DNA of 64,000 nt from Gammaproteobacteria bacterium (GTDB taxonomy: Bacteria; Pseudomonadota; Gammaproteobacteria; S012-40): assembly GCA_029881255.1 (NCBI GenBank), contig JAOUMY010000009.1, positions 62,001 through 126,000 of the forward strand, in the 5' to 3' direction. Under the pieces are notes generated by a model. The model was not told the origin of the DNA, did not search any database, and saw only the letters and a program-made list of their open reading frames with translations. The position numbers and the translations under genes were made by a program. This document shows positions 35,701-45,435 of this stretch, one piece after another (the stretch's first letter is position 1; every line of letters begins with the position of its first letter).

Positions 35701-36666
35701 TAATTCACCAACTCGTTTCAGCCATAGTTTCTCACCGCGATGAAAACTTGGTTGATCAATCGATGGAGGAGCGAACTCTACAAATCGTCCATCGCTGGTG
35801 CGCAAAATAAAAACGTGATCGTCATTGTATAAGGCCATGTCATAGCTATGATGCCAACCGTGTCCCAGCGGTCCTTCATACGTCGAGGTGCTATACCAGA
35901 CGCGTTCCCACTTAAAGGGAATCGGTCCGGGTAATTCAAAGTCGACGAAATCGGTATAGAGTTTGCCGGTAGCGATGTCTACTGGATGCCCGGTTACCGC
36001 GCAGATGGCTCGGTGTGCGGCATTGCGTAAACGATTGCCACCTGGGATTCTTCTCAATAAGTCATCGGCTTTTCTGCGAAGAAAATCGGATGCTGCTCGC
36101 ATCGCGCGCCCGATGCGGCCAGCACCACGCTGAAGTCTACGCAACCCTTTTAAACCGGCCATGATGCCGTGCATCGCAATAGCCATCATCGAAATTGTCG
36201 GCGCACCACCAACCAGCACCATCGGCCCTGCGGGTATGGGCAACACAACTGTTGTAGGCAACATCAGGCTTTTTGCCTTGGTGCCTTTCTTACCGGGACG
36301 CGGTGGCGCGGGCATTCCGACGTCGCTACAACTCAACACCGGCAAGGCGAGATAACTAAAGGGTTCGTCCTCTGCCAACACGGTTGAGCTGCCCATAAAG
36401 CACTCGCCTTCATCACCTGCCGGTTTGATAAAGGTCCCGCCAATGGGTATGTGAACGGGAAGTGCTTTGCCTGCCGAGCCCGCTTGTGCGCGTGGTAAAC
36501 CGTTGACGCTAACGGTCGAGCCAAGTATCGGCACCAAATCCATCGGATCGAAGACCATGCCGACAAAGGGGTGCGGAACGGGTATAGGTGGCACCGGGCC
36601 TGGCGGCTGAACAATGTGCACGTCGATGCCAAGCATAGGGTCTAGCATTTTTGCGGCGGGCATCAT
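32707..36666 (-). CDS. PAAR-Rhs polymorphic toxin (type VI effector)
   Basis: 1319 residues from ATG 36666 (AAGGAG at 10 nt). The N-terminus is a DUF4150/PAAR-like spike domain rich in Pro/Val (MLDPMLGIDVHIVQPPGPVP) with hydrophobic segments after it. A DUF6531-type entry (GHPVDIATGKLYTDFVDFEL) leads into many YD/Rhs repeats (pattern YDxxGRLTxxxDPxGNxTxYxYD) that form a cocoon around the toxin. The core ends at DPLGLK. The last 108 or so residues are the toxin tip, His/Arg-rich with RYAHFHDGN and GGHVWYG; I cannot assign a known family, though a nuclease is plausible. It is delivered through the VgrG encoded upstream. Confidence 0.9.
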   Translation of the reverse strand: MMPAAKMLDPMLGIDVHIVQPPGPVPPIPVPHPFVGMVFDPMDLVPILGSTVSVNGLPRAQAGSAGKALPVHIPIGGTFIKPAGDEGECFMGSSTVLAEDEPFSYLALPVLSCSDVGMPAPPRPGKKGTKAKSLMLPTTVVLPIPAGPMVLVGGAPTISMMAIAMHGIMAGLKGLRRLQRGAGRIGRAMRAASDFLRRKADDLLRRIPGGNRLRNAAHRAICAVTGHPVDIATGKLYTDFVDFELPGPIPFKWERVWYSTSTYEGPLGHGWHHSYDMALYNDDHVFILRTSDGRFVEFAPPSIDQPSFHRGEKLWLKRVGELFVIEDLAGLQYNFGLPVNDVNQRPLVKINDPNQNSIQFIYNGQRLVKIVDSARRELIVNTQNDGRINSIGILNPNLGPDQVQYLVNYIYSEQNDLVEIRDAEDHPFRFEYYNHLLVKETQRGGLNFYFEYDGHDHTARCIKTWGDGNIYYRELRYDLLNKYTEVTDSKGGVLTYEWNDAGLVTHEMDPLGGEIVYEYDDDNNKISQTDPNGNKTTYVYDDFGRLTQEIDPLDNATIRQFDEKHNLSQFTDATGASWQYQYDDKRNLVSQTDPLGNETKIEVNQFGLPEKITNPLQHQTRLLWSDRGELLAEVSHKKAITRYQYDTLGNITVVQEGRGGPKTLLVYDRKNQLVQVTDATNNTTRLQYDERGNLVRFTDPLGRITRYEYRGTASLYKRINADGTEFHYDYDTELNLIKLKNETGNIYELKYDANERLIGEIGFDGRVQRYQYDLAGSLVTHCDGAHRKTRFTRDAVGRLLEKSFSDNEVASFEYDPIGRLTKAVNSTTTVEYAYDPVGNVIGETQGDHVLEHEFDAVGNRIATKLPDGRTIKVAYDCDGLFTDIHLDDEQIIHLQRDVFGREKIRQGGAVQSNFDYDPAGRLIQHRTDANGKSLLHRQYRYDKAGNLSETHDASRGVMKYFYDPRDQLREVKSPTPEQFYYDPAGNLLGSPGSETNQVQGNRLYVFEDRRFVYDDVGNMIQEFRGKGGYHRTDYTYNHNNQMIAANVNGVVTTFAYDALGRRVLKSTAGAIREFYWDGNVLFLEGGASNQGITIYLYEPDEFYPLAYFANNSWFHLSTDIVGTPLVVSNTNGEDVWYAEYSNFGQAKVVLERCKNNLRFQGQYFDVETGLHYNRFRYYHPVTGRFVSQDPLGLEGGENEYVYAKNTLLWADPLGLKCRTGRYFEATIGRNGQIVLGRRISRKQAISRMRRLMREGDHVSGVYTRNARDARGVATRAGGTSAIRDAPHPDRATGSTSGRYAHFHDGNRQGGHVWYGDPAP

Positions 36667-36668
36667 GG

Positions 36669-37964
36669 TCAGGCAACTCCTTCCACGGTTTCGCGCCACT
36701 GTTGCAAGGCCAGCTCATGCATGCGTTTCTCGACATGATGGTTTAGCCGTGTATCGCGCAACTTTTCTGCTACCCGTTCCAAACCCTGAGCAACAAACGG
36801 CAACGTAGTATTTTCCCGCTCGTTCTCTGGAATCCGTTCGCCAAACTCCAGTGCCTTGTTGCCACACTTCCAGGCGTCTTCATATTCCGTGAGTTGCTCA
36901 TAGCAATAGGCGGCCATGCGCAGGCTCTCGACGATCATGAACGGGTCTTTGACTTTTTTCGCCAGCGGCGCGCTTTGAAGATAAAAGCCAACGGCCTGTT
37001 TGTAGTTGGCCTCTGCTAAAAATGCAGATGCGGTGGCCAACTGACTTTGCAGCACGAGTTTAGGCGCGACTTCGTCGCCGGTTTCTTCGGCGGCGAGTGC
37101 AACGTGGTAGGAACGCTGATAGGATTGAACGGCTTTCGTGATATCTTTTTGTCCAAGAAAGAGACTACCCAGCCCCATATACACCACACATTGCATATGT
37201 GGCCATTGTTGTTGTTCTGCAATTTGAAGAGCCTTGCGTCCGCTTTTTAACGCCGCTCGCAAGTTTCCTTTGGCCGCGGCGGTGTTCATACCGACGAGAA
37301 AACGCCGGAAGCGGTTGCCAGGTGCATTCCCTGGTACGTTGCGCGCGACTTCGGTAATAGCGTCTGCCATATTTAAATCGGCATCAACGGTCTCTACCAA
37401 CTCCTTACCAACGTGAGAGAGTTGACCGTACAATTCCTTATTTTTATTTTCAACGAGAATAATTCGAATAGTTGGTGGCAAATTAAGGGACAGAAATTCA
37501 AGTATCCAACGTTGAAAATCCGCAATATCACTATAGTCCCCGGGTACCAGAACCAGTACCAGACATTCGAGCATTTCGGCATGATATTCCTGAAACGACA
37601 GACAACACTGAAAGAAGTAATTGGTTCTATTTTGCTCTTGCTGTCTCGCTGGCGGTGACCATTGATTTTTTATATGGTCGTTTCCAAGTTCTTCTTGGCT
37701 GGCAGCATACAAATCGATAAGCGCCCTGGCCAATCTCGCGCCATAGTCAGCCTTGCTCTCAAACGATACATCAAACGGGATAAACAGATCAGGCGTAGAT
37801 CCACCGTCACTGTCTTCCAATTTGATAAACGCCTCGATCATCCTTCTTTCATCGTCGTCGGCACAACACCAACGAAGAACACGGGCATCCTCGTTTTGTG
37901 CGAATGCGTTCCACTGGTCGGTTAGCTTGTCGATGCGTTTTTCAATTGGATTCTTTTTGGTCAT
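36669..37964 (-). CDS. TPR-repeat protein, probable effector adaptor
   Basis: 431 residues. The N-terminal half is helical and unassigned. From about residue 215 on there are several TPR-like helix pairs (AAAKGNLRAALKSGRKALQI, YMGLGSLFLGQKDITKAVQS, YKQAVGFYLQSAPLAKKV, YCYEQLTEYEDAWKCGNKAL). It lies between vgrG and the PAAR-Rhs gene, 2 bp before the Rhs start and 29 bp after the VgrG stop. In T6SS islands such genes often encode adaptors that load the effector on VgrG; that role is inferred from position. Confidence 0.7.
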   Translation of the reverse strand: MTKKNPIEKRIDKLTDQWNAFAQNEDARVLRWCCADDDERRMIEAFIKLEDSDGGSTPDLFIPFDVSFESKADYGARLARALIDLYAASQEELGNDHIKNQWSPPARQQEQNRTNYFFQCCLSFQEYHAEMLECLVLVLVPGDYSDIADFQRWILEFLSLNLPPTIRIILVENKNKELYGQLSHVGKELVETVDADLNMADAITEVARNVPGNAPGNRFRRFLVGMNTAAAKGNLRAALKSGRKALQIAEQQQWPHMQCVVYMGLGSLFLGQKDITKAVQSYQRSYHVALAAEETGDEVAPKLVLQSQLATASAFLAEANYKQAVGFYLQSAPLAKKVKDPFMIVESLRMAAYCYEQLTEYEDAWKCGNKALEFGERIPENERENTTLPFVAQGLERVAEKLRDTRLNHHVEKRMHELALQQWRETVEGVA

Positions 37965-37993
37965 GTTTGGGCATACTCATCCTTGAATAGGCA

Positions 37994-40093
37994 CTAATTC
38001 AGCTTGACGGTCGCGCCGGATATTTCATTTATCGCCTGAGCCGCACTTGTGATTTTTGGTGCACTAATCGTAATACCGGCCGGGTCTATCTTGATCGAAC
38101 TGCCGCCGACGGTAAGTGTGATCTCACTCGATCCCGTAATCGAAATATTTGCGGCTTCTAGCGAATAGTTCCCACCGACAATGACTGAGTTATTGCCATC
38201 GATAGACGCACTGGCGTTACCAGAAACTAAATCGCTCAAATTTCCTGAAATACTGACTGTCTGGCTGCCACCGATCGTTCGAGTCGCGTCACCTGATACC
38301 TCGTATTCTTCCGTTCCGGTCACGCCGATGGTGAGGCTTCCCAGCACCTGTTCCGATTTGTCGCCGGATACGGTTCCTGCGTAGTTTCCGTCTATTGACA
38401 CTTCCTGATTGCCGTTGACCATCTCGGTGTCGTTGCCTTGCACCGTACTTGTACAATTCCCTTTGACGGTACGCGTCTCGTCGCCATCAATAGAGATGCT
38501 GTTATTACCCTTGGTGGAATACGAGCCATCGTTTCCGGCACTAAAGCTGTAGTTGTGTTTTGCACTACCAGAGAAATCTTTTTCGGCGTGGATCGTGATT
38601 GATTCACTGCCCTTCTTATCTTCGAAACGAATCTCATTGTAGTTGGATGGACTCCCGCCGGTGCTGGATCGACTCTTCCATCCGCTTTGTGTTTTATTCG
38701 CGGGCAAATCGTACGGCGGTTTGTTTTCTTCGTTATAAACACTACCCACGACCAAGGGTTGATCGGGATCACCTTCCAGAAAACTGACAACTACCTCATG
38801 ACCAATACGCGGAAGAAATTGCGCACCCCACTTTTTTCCCGCCCACTGTTGCATCACGCGTATCCAGCAAGAGCTATTTTCGTTTTTCTCACCGATGCGA
38901 TCCCAGTGAAATTGAACCTTTATACGACCGTGTTCGTCTGTGTATATTTCCTCGCCGCTCGGGCCTACCACGAGAGCAGTCTGTAACCCATGCACAATCG
39001 GCTTGGGTGTTTTCGAAGGTGGTCGAAACACGATGTCAGAAGGAATGCACTGAAACTTATTGTGATAGTCAAAGGCACCTCCTCGCCCCCTGTCATACGA
39101 ATTCTCCCGCATATAGTGACTAATCGTAGTGATTACATATTCCTGATCTTGTTCTTCTGCTATTTCGTGGCGCGTTAATGTAAACGTGCCGCCTGGAAGA
39201 AAGCTGCGGTAGGTTCCGGCAGCGAAGACGGTGTGATATTTCGTTTCTTCCTCTTCCATGCGTATGCGCGTCAGGGCCTCGCCTTCGTCACGGTCAATAA
39301 AGGCACCGGGATACCCATAATTTTCGAAGTTAGCGATAGCCGGTAGGTCGACGATGGATGTCACCGAGTTGAGCAGCGAGGTACTGGGTATGAGAAAGTT
39401 ATAGTCGCTTTGCGACCATTTTCCGGGTATTAAGTGGCGCTGTCGAAACCAGTCATTTAGATGATCATCAAATCCACCCGATTCAAAATAACGGGCCTCG
39501 TTCTCTTCACAGTTATGGTAAGAAACAACAGAGTCGCCCAGCACCAGTGTGTGTTTTCCTCCCTCATGTCGGAAATAATAGAAGATTCCCTCTTCTTCCA
39601 GTAGGCGAGACACAAAACGAAAATCCGATTCCCGATACTGGACTGTGTACTCCCGTTGGCGAAACGTTCGTTGTGTCTGGAACTCAAAGTCATTGAAACC
39701 ACGTGACTGAAAGACGTTTTCAATAATGGTTTTCGCATCGCTTTGCTGAAATATCCGGTTATCCGTGTAGTAGGACAACAAATACAACCAGGGAACCAGC
39801 TCTGCCTGGTAAATGCGATGCCCCGACGAATGCCGCTCTCCAGCAACAAACTGATTGATATAGCCATTGAAAACGCGCGACGTAGCACTGTTTTCCGCCA
39901 CCGTGATATCGACACTTGATCCAACAATATCATTGGGATCGATATCATTATTGTGCGACAACATTTCCAGTTGAAAAGAAAACGGGCGAGAGAGATGTTC
40001 AGCACCACTCATGGACATCAACAGAAGTTCATCGCTGCCCAATGGTGTACTAATCGAAATAAATCTGCCGTCCTGGCTAAGTATCGGTGGCAT
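37994..40093 (-). CDS. vgrG: Type VI secretion spike protein VgrG
   Basis: 699 residues from ATG 40093 (GAGAG upstream; the frame opens at 40147). The N-terminus is gp27-like (MPPILSQDGRFISISTPLGS, then PFSFQLEMLS). The middle has the gp5 OB-fold pattern (TALVVGPSGEEIYTDEHGRI, VQFHWDR, WIRVMQQWAG, GHEVVVSFLEGDPDQPLVVG). The C-terminus is a long series of short repeats of the GNxxxxVxG type that form the beta-helical needle. No extra catalytic domain is fused. It is an orphan vgrG island: no sheath or baseplate genes are in the window. Confidence 0.95.
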   Translation of the reverse strand: MPPILSQDGRFISISTPLGSDELLLMSMSGAEHLSRPFSFQLEMLSHNNDIDPNDIVGSSVDITVAENSATSRVFNGYINQFVAGERHSSGHRIYQAELVPWLYLLSYYTDNRIFQQSDAKTIIENVFQSRGFNDFEFQTQRTFRQREYTVQYRESDFRFVSRLLEEEGIFYYFRHEGGKHTLVLGDSVVSYHNCEENEARYFESGGFDDHLNDWFRQRHLIPGKWSQSDYNFLIPSTSLLNSVTSIVDLPAIANFENYGYPGAFIDRDEGEALTRIRMEEEETKYHTVFAAGTYRSFLPGGTFTLTRHEIAEEQDQEYVITTISHYMRENSYDRGRGGAFDYHNKFQCIPSDIVFRPPSKTPKPIVHGLQTALVVGPSGEEIYTDEHGRIKVQFHWDRIGEKNENSSCWIRVMQQWAGKKWGAQFLPRIGHEVVVSFLEGDPDQPLVVGSVYNEENKPPYDLPANKTQSGWKSRSSTGGSPSNYNEIRFEDKKGSESITIHAEKDFSGSAKHNYSFSAGNDGSYSTKGNNSISIDGDETRTVKGNCTSTVQGNDTEMVNGNQEVSIDGNYAGTVSGDKSEQVLGSLTIGVTGTEEYEVSGDATRTIGGSQTVSISGNLSDLVSGNASASIDGNNSVIVGGNYSLEAANISITGSSEITLTVGGSSIKIDPAGITISAPKITSAAQAINEISGATVKLN

Positions 40094-40321
40094 AGTTGAG
40101 TGCTCTCTATCATTCCCTAAAGAGAGAATAGCGGCCCCGCTATTCACAACACTACTATCGCGTGTTTATGGATAAAATAGCTGTGACTTATTGCACAAGC
40201 GGCACCGAATAATTTCAAATATGATACGAATGCAAAGAAATAAATAGTACCTTCGTACTACAAATTCCGTAGGAGATTCACTATAGTTTTTCGATGGTCA
40301 GATGATAAATACCGTTGATCT

Positions 40322-41200
40322 CTAGATACCCTCAAGATCTAACTCACCCAGCCCCAATTCACTCGTAGACGAGCCGGAAAATTCTCTCATATTGCGTTGA
40401 AACCCTGGCTCTAGTGGCAACACCATTCGATCCATGGTCCAGTGTCCGTGAATGGTTACTTCTAATCCAGTAATATCAGTTCGCCGGGGAAAATATCGAT
40501 GTGCCCATGCTTGCAGTGTCGAGCGTGAGGTTGCGCGCGCGTCGCGCAAGCGTAGTGATCGAGCCGGGCCAGCACTCACATGAAAACCTACGTGACCGCC
40601 GTCAATTGTATAGAGCTGTCCCTGCCCTCCCTGAGAATAGCGATCATAGTCGTAGGCATTATCTTCATGGAAACTGGCCGGTACCCAGCCGTAACGCACG
40701 CGAGGCCCACCGACAACTTGGCAAGCAAAGAAACGTTGAATGGCCGACAAAGTAGATTCATAAGATCCTACCTCGCACGCGACGAGTTCAACTCTTTGTA
40801 GGTGAAGATCTACAACTCGCTGCCGCAGTCCACGCAAGTTCGCAATCTGTGTCTCGGTCAGAAATAACAGCGGAACGAGCTCGGCATGACTGCGCCGACT
40901 GCACAATAGATTTAACACGTCGGAAGTCAATTCCGGATCGTTGGCTGAATTGCTGCAACCAAGTGGAATATTCAGCGCCTGGGTCAAGCCGTGACTGACG
41001 ATGACCAGGTTGTCGCCTGCAGTGCAATTTTCGACAATACCTGACAACAGTTGTTGTAACTGCAAGTTGGCAATATCGAATACCTTTTGTGTATTGATCG
41101 GCAGCGTACGCGAATTGGCTATTGGAATATAGCGGCAGGAGCGGAGGTAATCTCTCGCCATTGGGAAGTTATCTTGATCAACAATACTCACCGTAGCCAT
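40322..41200 (-). CDS. Unknown VgrG-linked protein with caspase-like His/Cys motifs
   Basis: 292 residues from ATG 41200 (GGGAG upstream). Two motifs suggest a clan CD (caspase/gingipain/DUF4347-like) fold: NLVIVSHGLTQ, with His70 after a hydrophobic strand, and VELVACEVGS, with Cys142 at the end of another strand. They are followed by FFACQVVGGPRVRYGW. This spacing and the strand-HG / strand-CxxG pattern are typical of caspase-like proteases and related inactive domains. The C-terminal third is unassigned. It lies upstream of vgrG on the same strand, so a T6SS effector role is possible. Identification is tentative. Confidence 0.5.
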   Translation of the reverse strand: MATVSIVDQDNFPMARDYLRSCRYIPIANSRTLPINTQKVFDIANLQLQQLLSGIVENCTAGDNLVIVSHGLTQALNIPLGCSNSANDPELTSDVLNLLCSRRSHAELVPLLFLTETQIANLRGLRQRVVDLHLQRVELVACEVGSYESTLSAIQRFFACQVVGGPRVRYGWVPASFHEDNAYDYDRYSQGGQGQLYTIDGGHVGFHVSAGPARSLRLRDARATSRSTLQAWAHRYFPRRTDITGLEVTIHGHWTMDRMVLPLEPGFQRNMREFSGSSTSELGLGELDLEGI

Positions 41201-41236
41201 CAGTGCGTGTGCTCCCTTTTTCTGAATTTTCCTCAA

Positions 41237-41541
41237 CGTAACGGAACGTGTGATATGTGTAACGCTATCGCGGATGTTACTTTAATCATTTATATACGAC
41301 GAAAAGCAAATCGTTGAAAGGCAATTTCGCACAAAATGACTGTCGGTGAAAATATTCGTGACTACACGTCCGACTGGATACCCCATGTCGCATGACATAC
41401 TCAGGATAATTTTCCGGTTTTAACTAACGCATTTACTTTTTCTGTTGGTTTGGTCTACACTGCCATTCTTTGTTCTATTGACAGTTGGTGCTTATCGTTA
41501 CTTCATAGCGATTACCGGGACATCTAAATTGGGAAGGTGTC
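41237..41541. other. Intergenic region, nap operon promoter side
   Basis: About 305 bp with no gene. TTGACA at 41478-41483 is a good -35, but the matching -10 (CTTCAT or TTCATA near 41501-41507) is poor. I looked for an FNR site (TTGAT-N4-ATCAA) and found none. Confidence 0.35.
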
Positions 41542-41694
41542 ATGATAAAGAGCAGTGTCAGCAAACATGACGAACGCATTACCGTATTATTTTGCCTGGT
41601 GGTGCTCGCACCGCTAATTGCCACGCTGTTTGTCGTGGGCTATGGGCTGGTGGTGTGGCTGTTGCAGTTGGTAATGGGACCACCGGGGAGTTGA
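41542..41694 (+). CDS. napE: Periplasmic nitrate reductase accessory protein NapE
   Basis: 50 residues. A short polar start (MIKSSVSKHDERITVLF) is followed by one membrane helix (CLVVLAPLIATLFVVGYGLV). GAAGG precedes the ATG. Size, single helix and position at the head of napFDABC identify NapE; its function is unclear. Confidence 0.85.
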   Translation: MIKSSVSKHDERITVLFCLVVLAPLIATLFVVGYGLVVWLLQLVMGPPGS

Positions 41695-41699
41695 GGCGC

Positions 41700-42221
41700 G
41701 TGGATATTCAACGTCGAAACTGGCTTCGCGGTCGTTTATCTGCCAAACATATTCCGCTTCTACCACCCTGGTCTATTTCATATGACTTGTTCGTCGAACA
41801 ATGCACGCGTTGTCATGCCTGTATTGAGAGTTGCCCGGAACAAATCATCGTTAAAGGTGAATCGAACTATCCGAATCTGGATTTCACTCGTGGCGAATGC
41901 ACTTTCTGCACTCAGTGCGCGAACGCCTGTCCCGAGGGTTTATTCACGGACACGGGCCGCGATCAAGCTTGGTTTTATAAGGCGCAGATTGATGAGCACT
42001 GTGTCACCCAATCGGGAGTCATGTGCCAGACCTGCCGTGATCATTGCGAAACCGGCGCAATCACATTCAGGCCGCGTTTAGGACAAGTCGCACAGCCATC
42101 AATAGAAACGGAAAACTGCAACGGTTGTGGTGCCTGCGTAAAGAACTGCCCGGTATCCGCCATCTCTGTTCACGAACCGAAACACCACGCTGCTCAGGAA
42201 TCCGCACATGCAAGCAGTTAA
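41700..42221 (+). CDS. napF: Ferredoxin-type protein NapF
   Basis: 173 residues from GTG 41700 (GAGG 5 nt before); the open frame continues further upstream over napE but without homology. Four cysteine clusters of the 4Fe-4S ferredoxin type are visible: CTRCHACIESCP, CTFCTQCANACP, CQTCRDHCETG and CNGCGACVKNCP. NapF is a cytoplasmic iron-sulfur protein thought to help mature or load NapA before export. It overlaps napD by 14 nt. Confidence 0.92.
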   Translation: MDIQRRNWLRGRLSAKHIPLLPPWSISYDLFVEQCTRCHACIESCPEQIIVKGESNYPNLDFTRGECTFCTQCANACPEGLFTDTGRDQAWFYKAQIDEHCVTQSGVMCQTCRDHCETGAITFRPRLGQVAQPSIETENCNGCGACVKNCPVSAISVHEPKHHAAQESAHASS

Positions 42222-42480
42222 GGACGTCGCCCATATCTCCAGTGTGATCGTGCATTGTCTGCCACAGCGCTTTGATCAACTACTGCAGCGTATCTCAATG
42301 CTGGATTGTTGCGAAATCGGCGCCCACAACGGTAGTGACAAGTTGATCCCGATACTGGAAATGGCAACCGAATCTGGAATCCTCGATACCCTACGCGAAA
42401 TCGAGGCAATGGAAGGCGTGATCAGCGCAACCATGGTTTATCACCAGATCGACGAAGAGGATGAGGAGGTCTTACCGTAA
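42208..42480 (+). CDS. napD: NapA signal-peptide chaperone NapD
   Basis: 90 residues, ferredoxin-like small fold ([36 protein letters not shown]). NapD binds the twin-arginine leader of NapA and holds back export until the cofactor is in place. It overlaps napF and shares the TAATG junction with napA. Confidence 0.93.
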   Translation: MQAVKDVAHISSVIVHCLPQRFDQLLQRISMLDCCEIGAHNGSDKLIPILEMATESGILDTLREIEAMEGVISATMVYHQIDEEDEEVLP

Positions 42481-44975
42481 TGAGTCTTACACGTCGTGGT
42501 TTTATAAAAGCTAACGCGCTCGCCACCGCCGCGGCCGCTGCCGGAATTACTTTACCCACGCATGCGGCCAACCTGGTCACCCACGCGTCGAAGAATAAAC
42601 TCAAATGGTCGAAGGCCGCGTGTCGCTTTTGTGGTACGGGTTGCAGCGTCAATGTTGCTGTTAAAGACAATCGCGTCGTCGCCACCCATGGCGACATCAA
42701 CTCTCCAGTCAACAAGGGCCTCAACTGTATCAAGGGCTACTTTCTGTCGAAAATCATGTACGGCAAGGATCGTCTACAGACACCGTTACTGCGTAAAAAG
42801 AACGGTCGATACGACAAGGATGGCGATTTCACGCCGGTGTCCTGGGACGAGGCCTTTGACGTGATGGAAGAAAAATTCAAGGCCGCGTTAAAGGAAAAAG
42901 GGCCCAAGGGCGTTGGCATGTTCGGCTCGGGCCAGTGGACGGTTTGGGAGGGCTATGCCGCCAGCAAATTGATGAAGGCCGGTTTTCTCTCCAACAATAT
43001 TGACCCCAATGCGCGACACTGTATGGCCTCGGCCGTAGGCGGGTTTATGCGTACATTCGGTATCGATGAACCGATGGGCTGTTATGACGATTTTGAACAC
43101 GCGGACGCGTTTGTACTTTGGGGTTCAAATATGGCAGAGATGCACCCCGTATTGTGGATGCGCATTACCGACAGACGACTGAGTTATGAACATGTAAAGG
43201 TGGCCGTGCTCTCGACGTATGAACACCGCTCGTTTGATCTGGCCGACTTACCCATCGTGTTTACGCCGCAAACCGATATGGCGATACTCAATTACATTGC
43301 CAATTACATTATCCAGACCGGGCGCGTGAACAAAGATTTCGTGGCCAAACACGTCAACTTTCGTATCGGCAATACCGACATCGGCTACGGTTTGCGCCCG
43401 GAACATCCTCTGGAAAAGCGCGCGGCCAACGCCAAAAACGCAGGCGGTTCCAAGGCGAGTAGCTTTGACGAGTTTGCCAAGTTTGTTTCCACATACGACG
43501 CCGACTATGTGTCAAAACTCTCCGGCGTGTCTGCAAGCAACTTGAAAAAACTTGCAGAACTCTATGCCGACCCCAACACCAAAGTCATGTCCTTATGGAC
43601 GATGGGCGTTAACCAACACACCCGCGGCGTGTGGACCAATAACATGATCTATAACATCCATCTGTTGACCGGAAAAATTTCGACGCCGGGCAACAGTCCG
43701 TTTTCACTCACCGGACAGCCTTCGGCCTGTGGCACCGCCAGAGAAGTAGGCACCTTTGCCCATCGCCTTCCTGCCGATATGGTAGTCAATAAACCCGAAC
43801 ATCGTGAGATAGCGGAGAAGAAATGGAAACTGCCCAAGGGAATTCTTCCCGGCTGGGTGGGTGCCCATGCGGTGTTGCAAAATCGTCAACTCAAAGACGG
43901 TGAAATCAATGCCTACTGGGTGCAGGTAAACAACAACGTGCAGGCCGCGGCTAATATGGTTGAGGAAACCCTGCCCGGTTATCGCAATCCGAAAAACTTT
44001 ATCGTGGTCTCCGACGCCTATCCCACCGTCACCGCACAGGCCGCCGATTTGATCTTGCCGACGGCGATGTGGGTAGAGAAAGAAGGTGCCTATGGCAATG
44101 CGGAGCGACGCACACAGTTCTGGCATCAAATGGTCGACGCGCCGGGTGAGTCGAAATCCGATTTGTGGCAACTGGTGGAGTTTTCAAAACGCTTTAAGAC
44201 CGACGAGGTATGGCCGGCAGCGGTACTCAACAAGAACAAAAACTATAAAGGCAAAACCCTGTACGATGTTTTGTTTGCCAATGGTCAGGTAAACAAATTT
44301 CCCTTGTCGGAAATGGATGCCGATTACAACAACCAGGAAAGCAAACATTTTGGTTTTTACATACAAAAAGGTTTGTTCGAGGAATATGCCTCCTTCGGCC
44401 GCGGCAAGGCGCATGATCTCGCGGATTTTGATCGTTATCATCAGGAGCGCGGTTTGCGTTGGCCGGTCGTCGATGGCAAAGAAACCCGTTGGCGTTTTCG
44501 CGAAGGCAGCGACCCCTATGTTAAAAAAGGCAAAGGCTTCGAGTTTTATGGCAAGCCTGACGGTAAGGCGGTAATCTTCGCCCTGCCCTACGAGCCACCG
44601 GCAGAGTCACCCGACAAACAATACGATCTGTGGCTCTCAACCGGACGCGTACTCGAACACTGGCATTCCGGTTCGATGACACAGCGCGTACCCGAGCTCT
44701 ATCGCGCCTTTCCCGATGCGGTGGTCTTTATGCATCCGCAAGATGCCCGTGACCGTTCCCTGCGCCGCGGCGATCAAGTCAAAATACAATCCAGACGCGG
44801 AGAAATGTTGACGCGTGTGGAAACCCGAGGAAGAAACAAACCACCCAGGGGCCTGGTGTTTGTGCCCTGGTTCGACGCGAGCCAGTTGATCAATAAGGTA
44901 ACACTCGATGCCACCGATCCGATCTCGAAAGAAACGGATTACAAGAAATGCGCCGTGCGCATTGTTAAGGCATAG
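42480..44975 (+). CDS. napA: Periplasmic nitrate reductase catalytic subunit NapA
   Basis: 831 residues. Tat leader with TRRGFIK and an Ala-rich core, cleaved near THA. One 4Fe-4S site: Cys48, Cys51, Cys55 and Cys83 (CRFCGTGC...LNC). The molybdenum ligand is Cys181 (NARHCMAS). Full length for the Mo-bis-MGD family and no frameshift. It reduces nitrate to nitrite in the periplasm using electrons from NapC and NapB. Its start overlaps the napD stop by 1 nt. Confidence 0.97.
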   Translation: MSLTRRGFIKANALATAAAAAGITLPTHAANLVTHASKNKLKWSKAACRFCGTGCSVNVAVKDNRVVATHGDINSPVNKGLNCIKGYFLSKIMYGKDRLQTPLLRKKNGRYDKDGDFTPVSWDEAFDVMEEKFKAALKEKGPKGVGMFGSGQWTVWEGYAASKLMKAGFLSNNIDPNARHCMASAVGGFMRTFGIDEPMGCYDDFEHADAFVLWGSNMAEMHPVLWMRITDRRLSYEHVKVAVLSTYEHRSFDLADLPIVFTPQTDMAILNYIANYIIQTGRVNKDFVAKHVNFRIGNTDIGYGLRPEHPLEKRAANAKNAGGSKASSFDEFAKFVSTYDADYVSKLSGVSASNLKKLAELYADPNTKVMSLWTMGVNQHTRGVWTNNMIYNIHLLTGKISTPGNSPFSLTGQPSACGTAREVGTFAHRLPADMVVNKPEHREIAEKKWKLPKGILPGWVGAHAVLQNRQLKDGEINAYWVQVNNNVQAAANMVEETLPGYRNPKNFIVVSDAYPTVTAQAADLILPTAMWVEKEGAYGNAERRTQFWHQMVDAPGESKSDLWQLVEFSKRFKTDEVWPAAVLNKNKNYKGKTLYDVLFANGQVNKFPLSEMDADYNNQESKHFGFYIQKGLFEEYASFGRGKAHDLADFDRYHQERGLRWPVVDGKETRWRFREGSDPYVKKGKGFEFYGKPDGKAVIFALPYEPPAESPDKQYDLWLSTGRVLEHWHSGSMTQRVPELYRAFPDAVVFMHPQDARDRSLRRGDQVKIQSRRGEMLTRVETRGRNKPPRGLVFVPWFDASQLINKVTLDATDPISKETDYKKCAVRIVKA

Positions 44976-44985
44976 GGGGCATAAC

Positions 44986-45435
44986 ATGAAATATCTTTTC
45001 GCTCTTTACGTCGTCGGTGTTTTTCTAAGTCAATCGGTGCTTGCCGACGATAATGTTGCGACGTTGCGCAAACATGCGCTGCCCACGCAACAGGACACAC
45101 CGCCCATCGCGCCGGTACTTAATGAAGACATAAAGCGCAAACGTAATTACCCGATGCAACCACCGACGATACCGCACAAGATCGACAATTATCAGGTGGA
45201 CATACGCTCAAACAAGTGTCTCAGTTGCCACAGCCGCAAACAGACGGAACAGAGCCAGGCACCGATGGTAAGCGTTACCCATTACATGGACAGGGACGGT
45301 AATTTTCTCGCCGATGTTTCACCGCGACGCTATTTTTGCACCCAGTGCCACGTCATACAGACCAATGCGAAACTGCTGGTGGATAACGAGTTTAAAGACA
45401 TGGATGAATTGCTAAACGATAAGGCCGCTCGATGA
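44986..45435 (+). CDS. napB: Diheme cytochrome c subunit NapB
   Basis: 149 residues from ATG 44986 (GGGGGC upstream). Signal peptide ([18 protein letters not shown]). Two heme c sites, CLSCH and CTQCH, and the PMQPPTIPH segment usual in NapB. It passes electrons from NapC to NapA. It overlaps napC by 4 nt. Confidence 0.95.
   Translation: MKYLFALYVVGVFLSQSVLADDNVATLRKHALPTQQDTPPIAPVLNEDIKRKRNYPMQPPTIPHKIDNYQVDIRSNKCLSCHSRKQTEQSQAPMVSVTHYMDRDGNFLADVSPRRYFCTQCHVIQTNAKLLVDNEFKDMDELLNDKAAR

Noticed and set aside
41237-41541. FNR or NarL/NarP sites in front of nap
   Set aside because: No sequence close to TTGAT-N4-ATCAA or a clear heptamer pair was found by eye.
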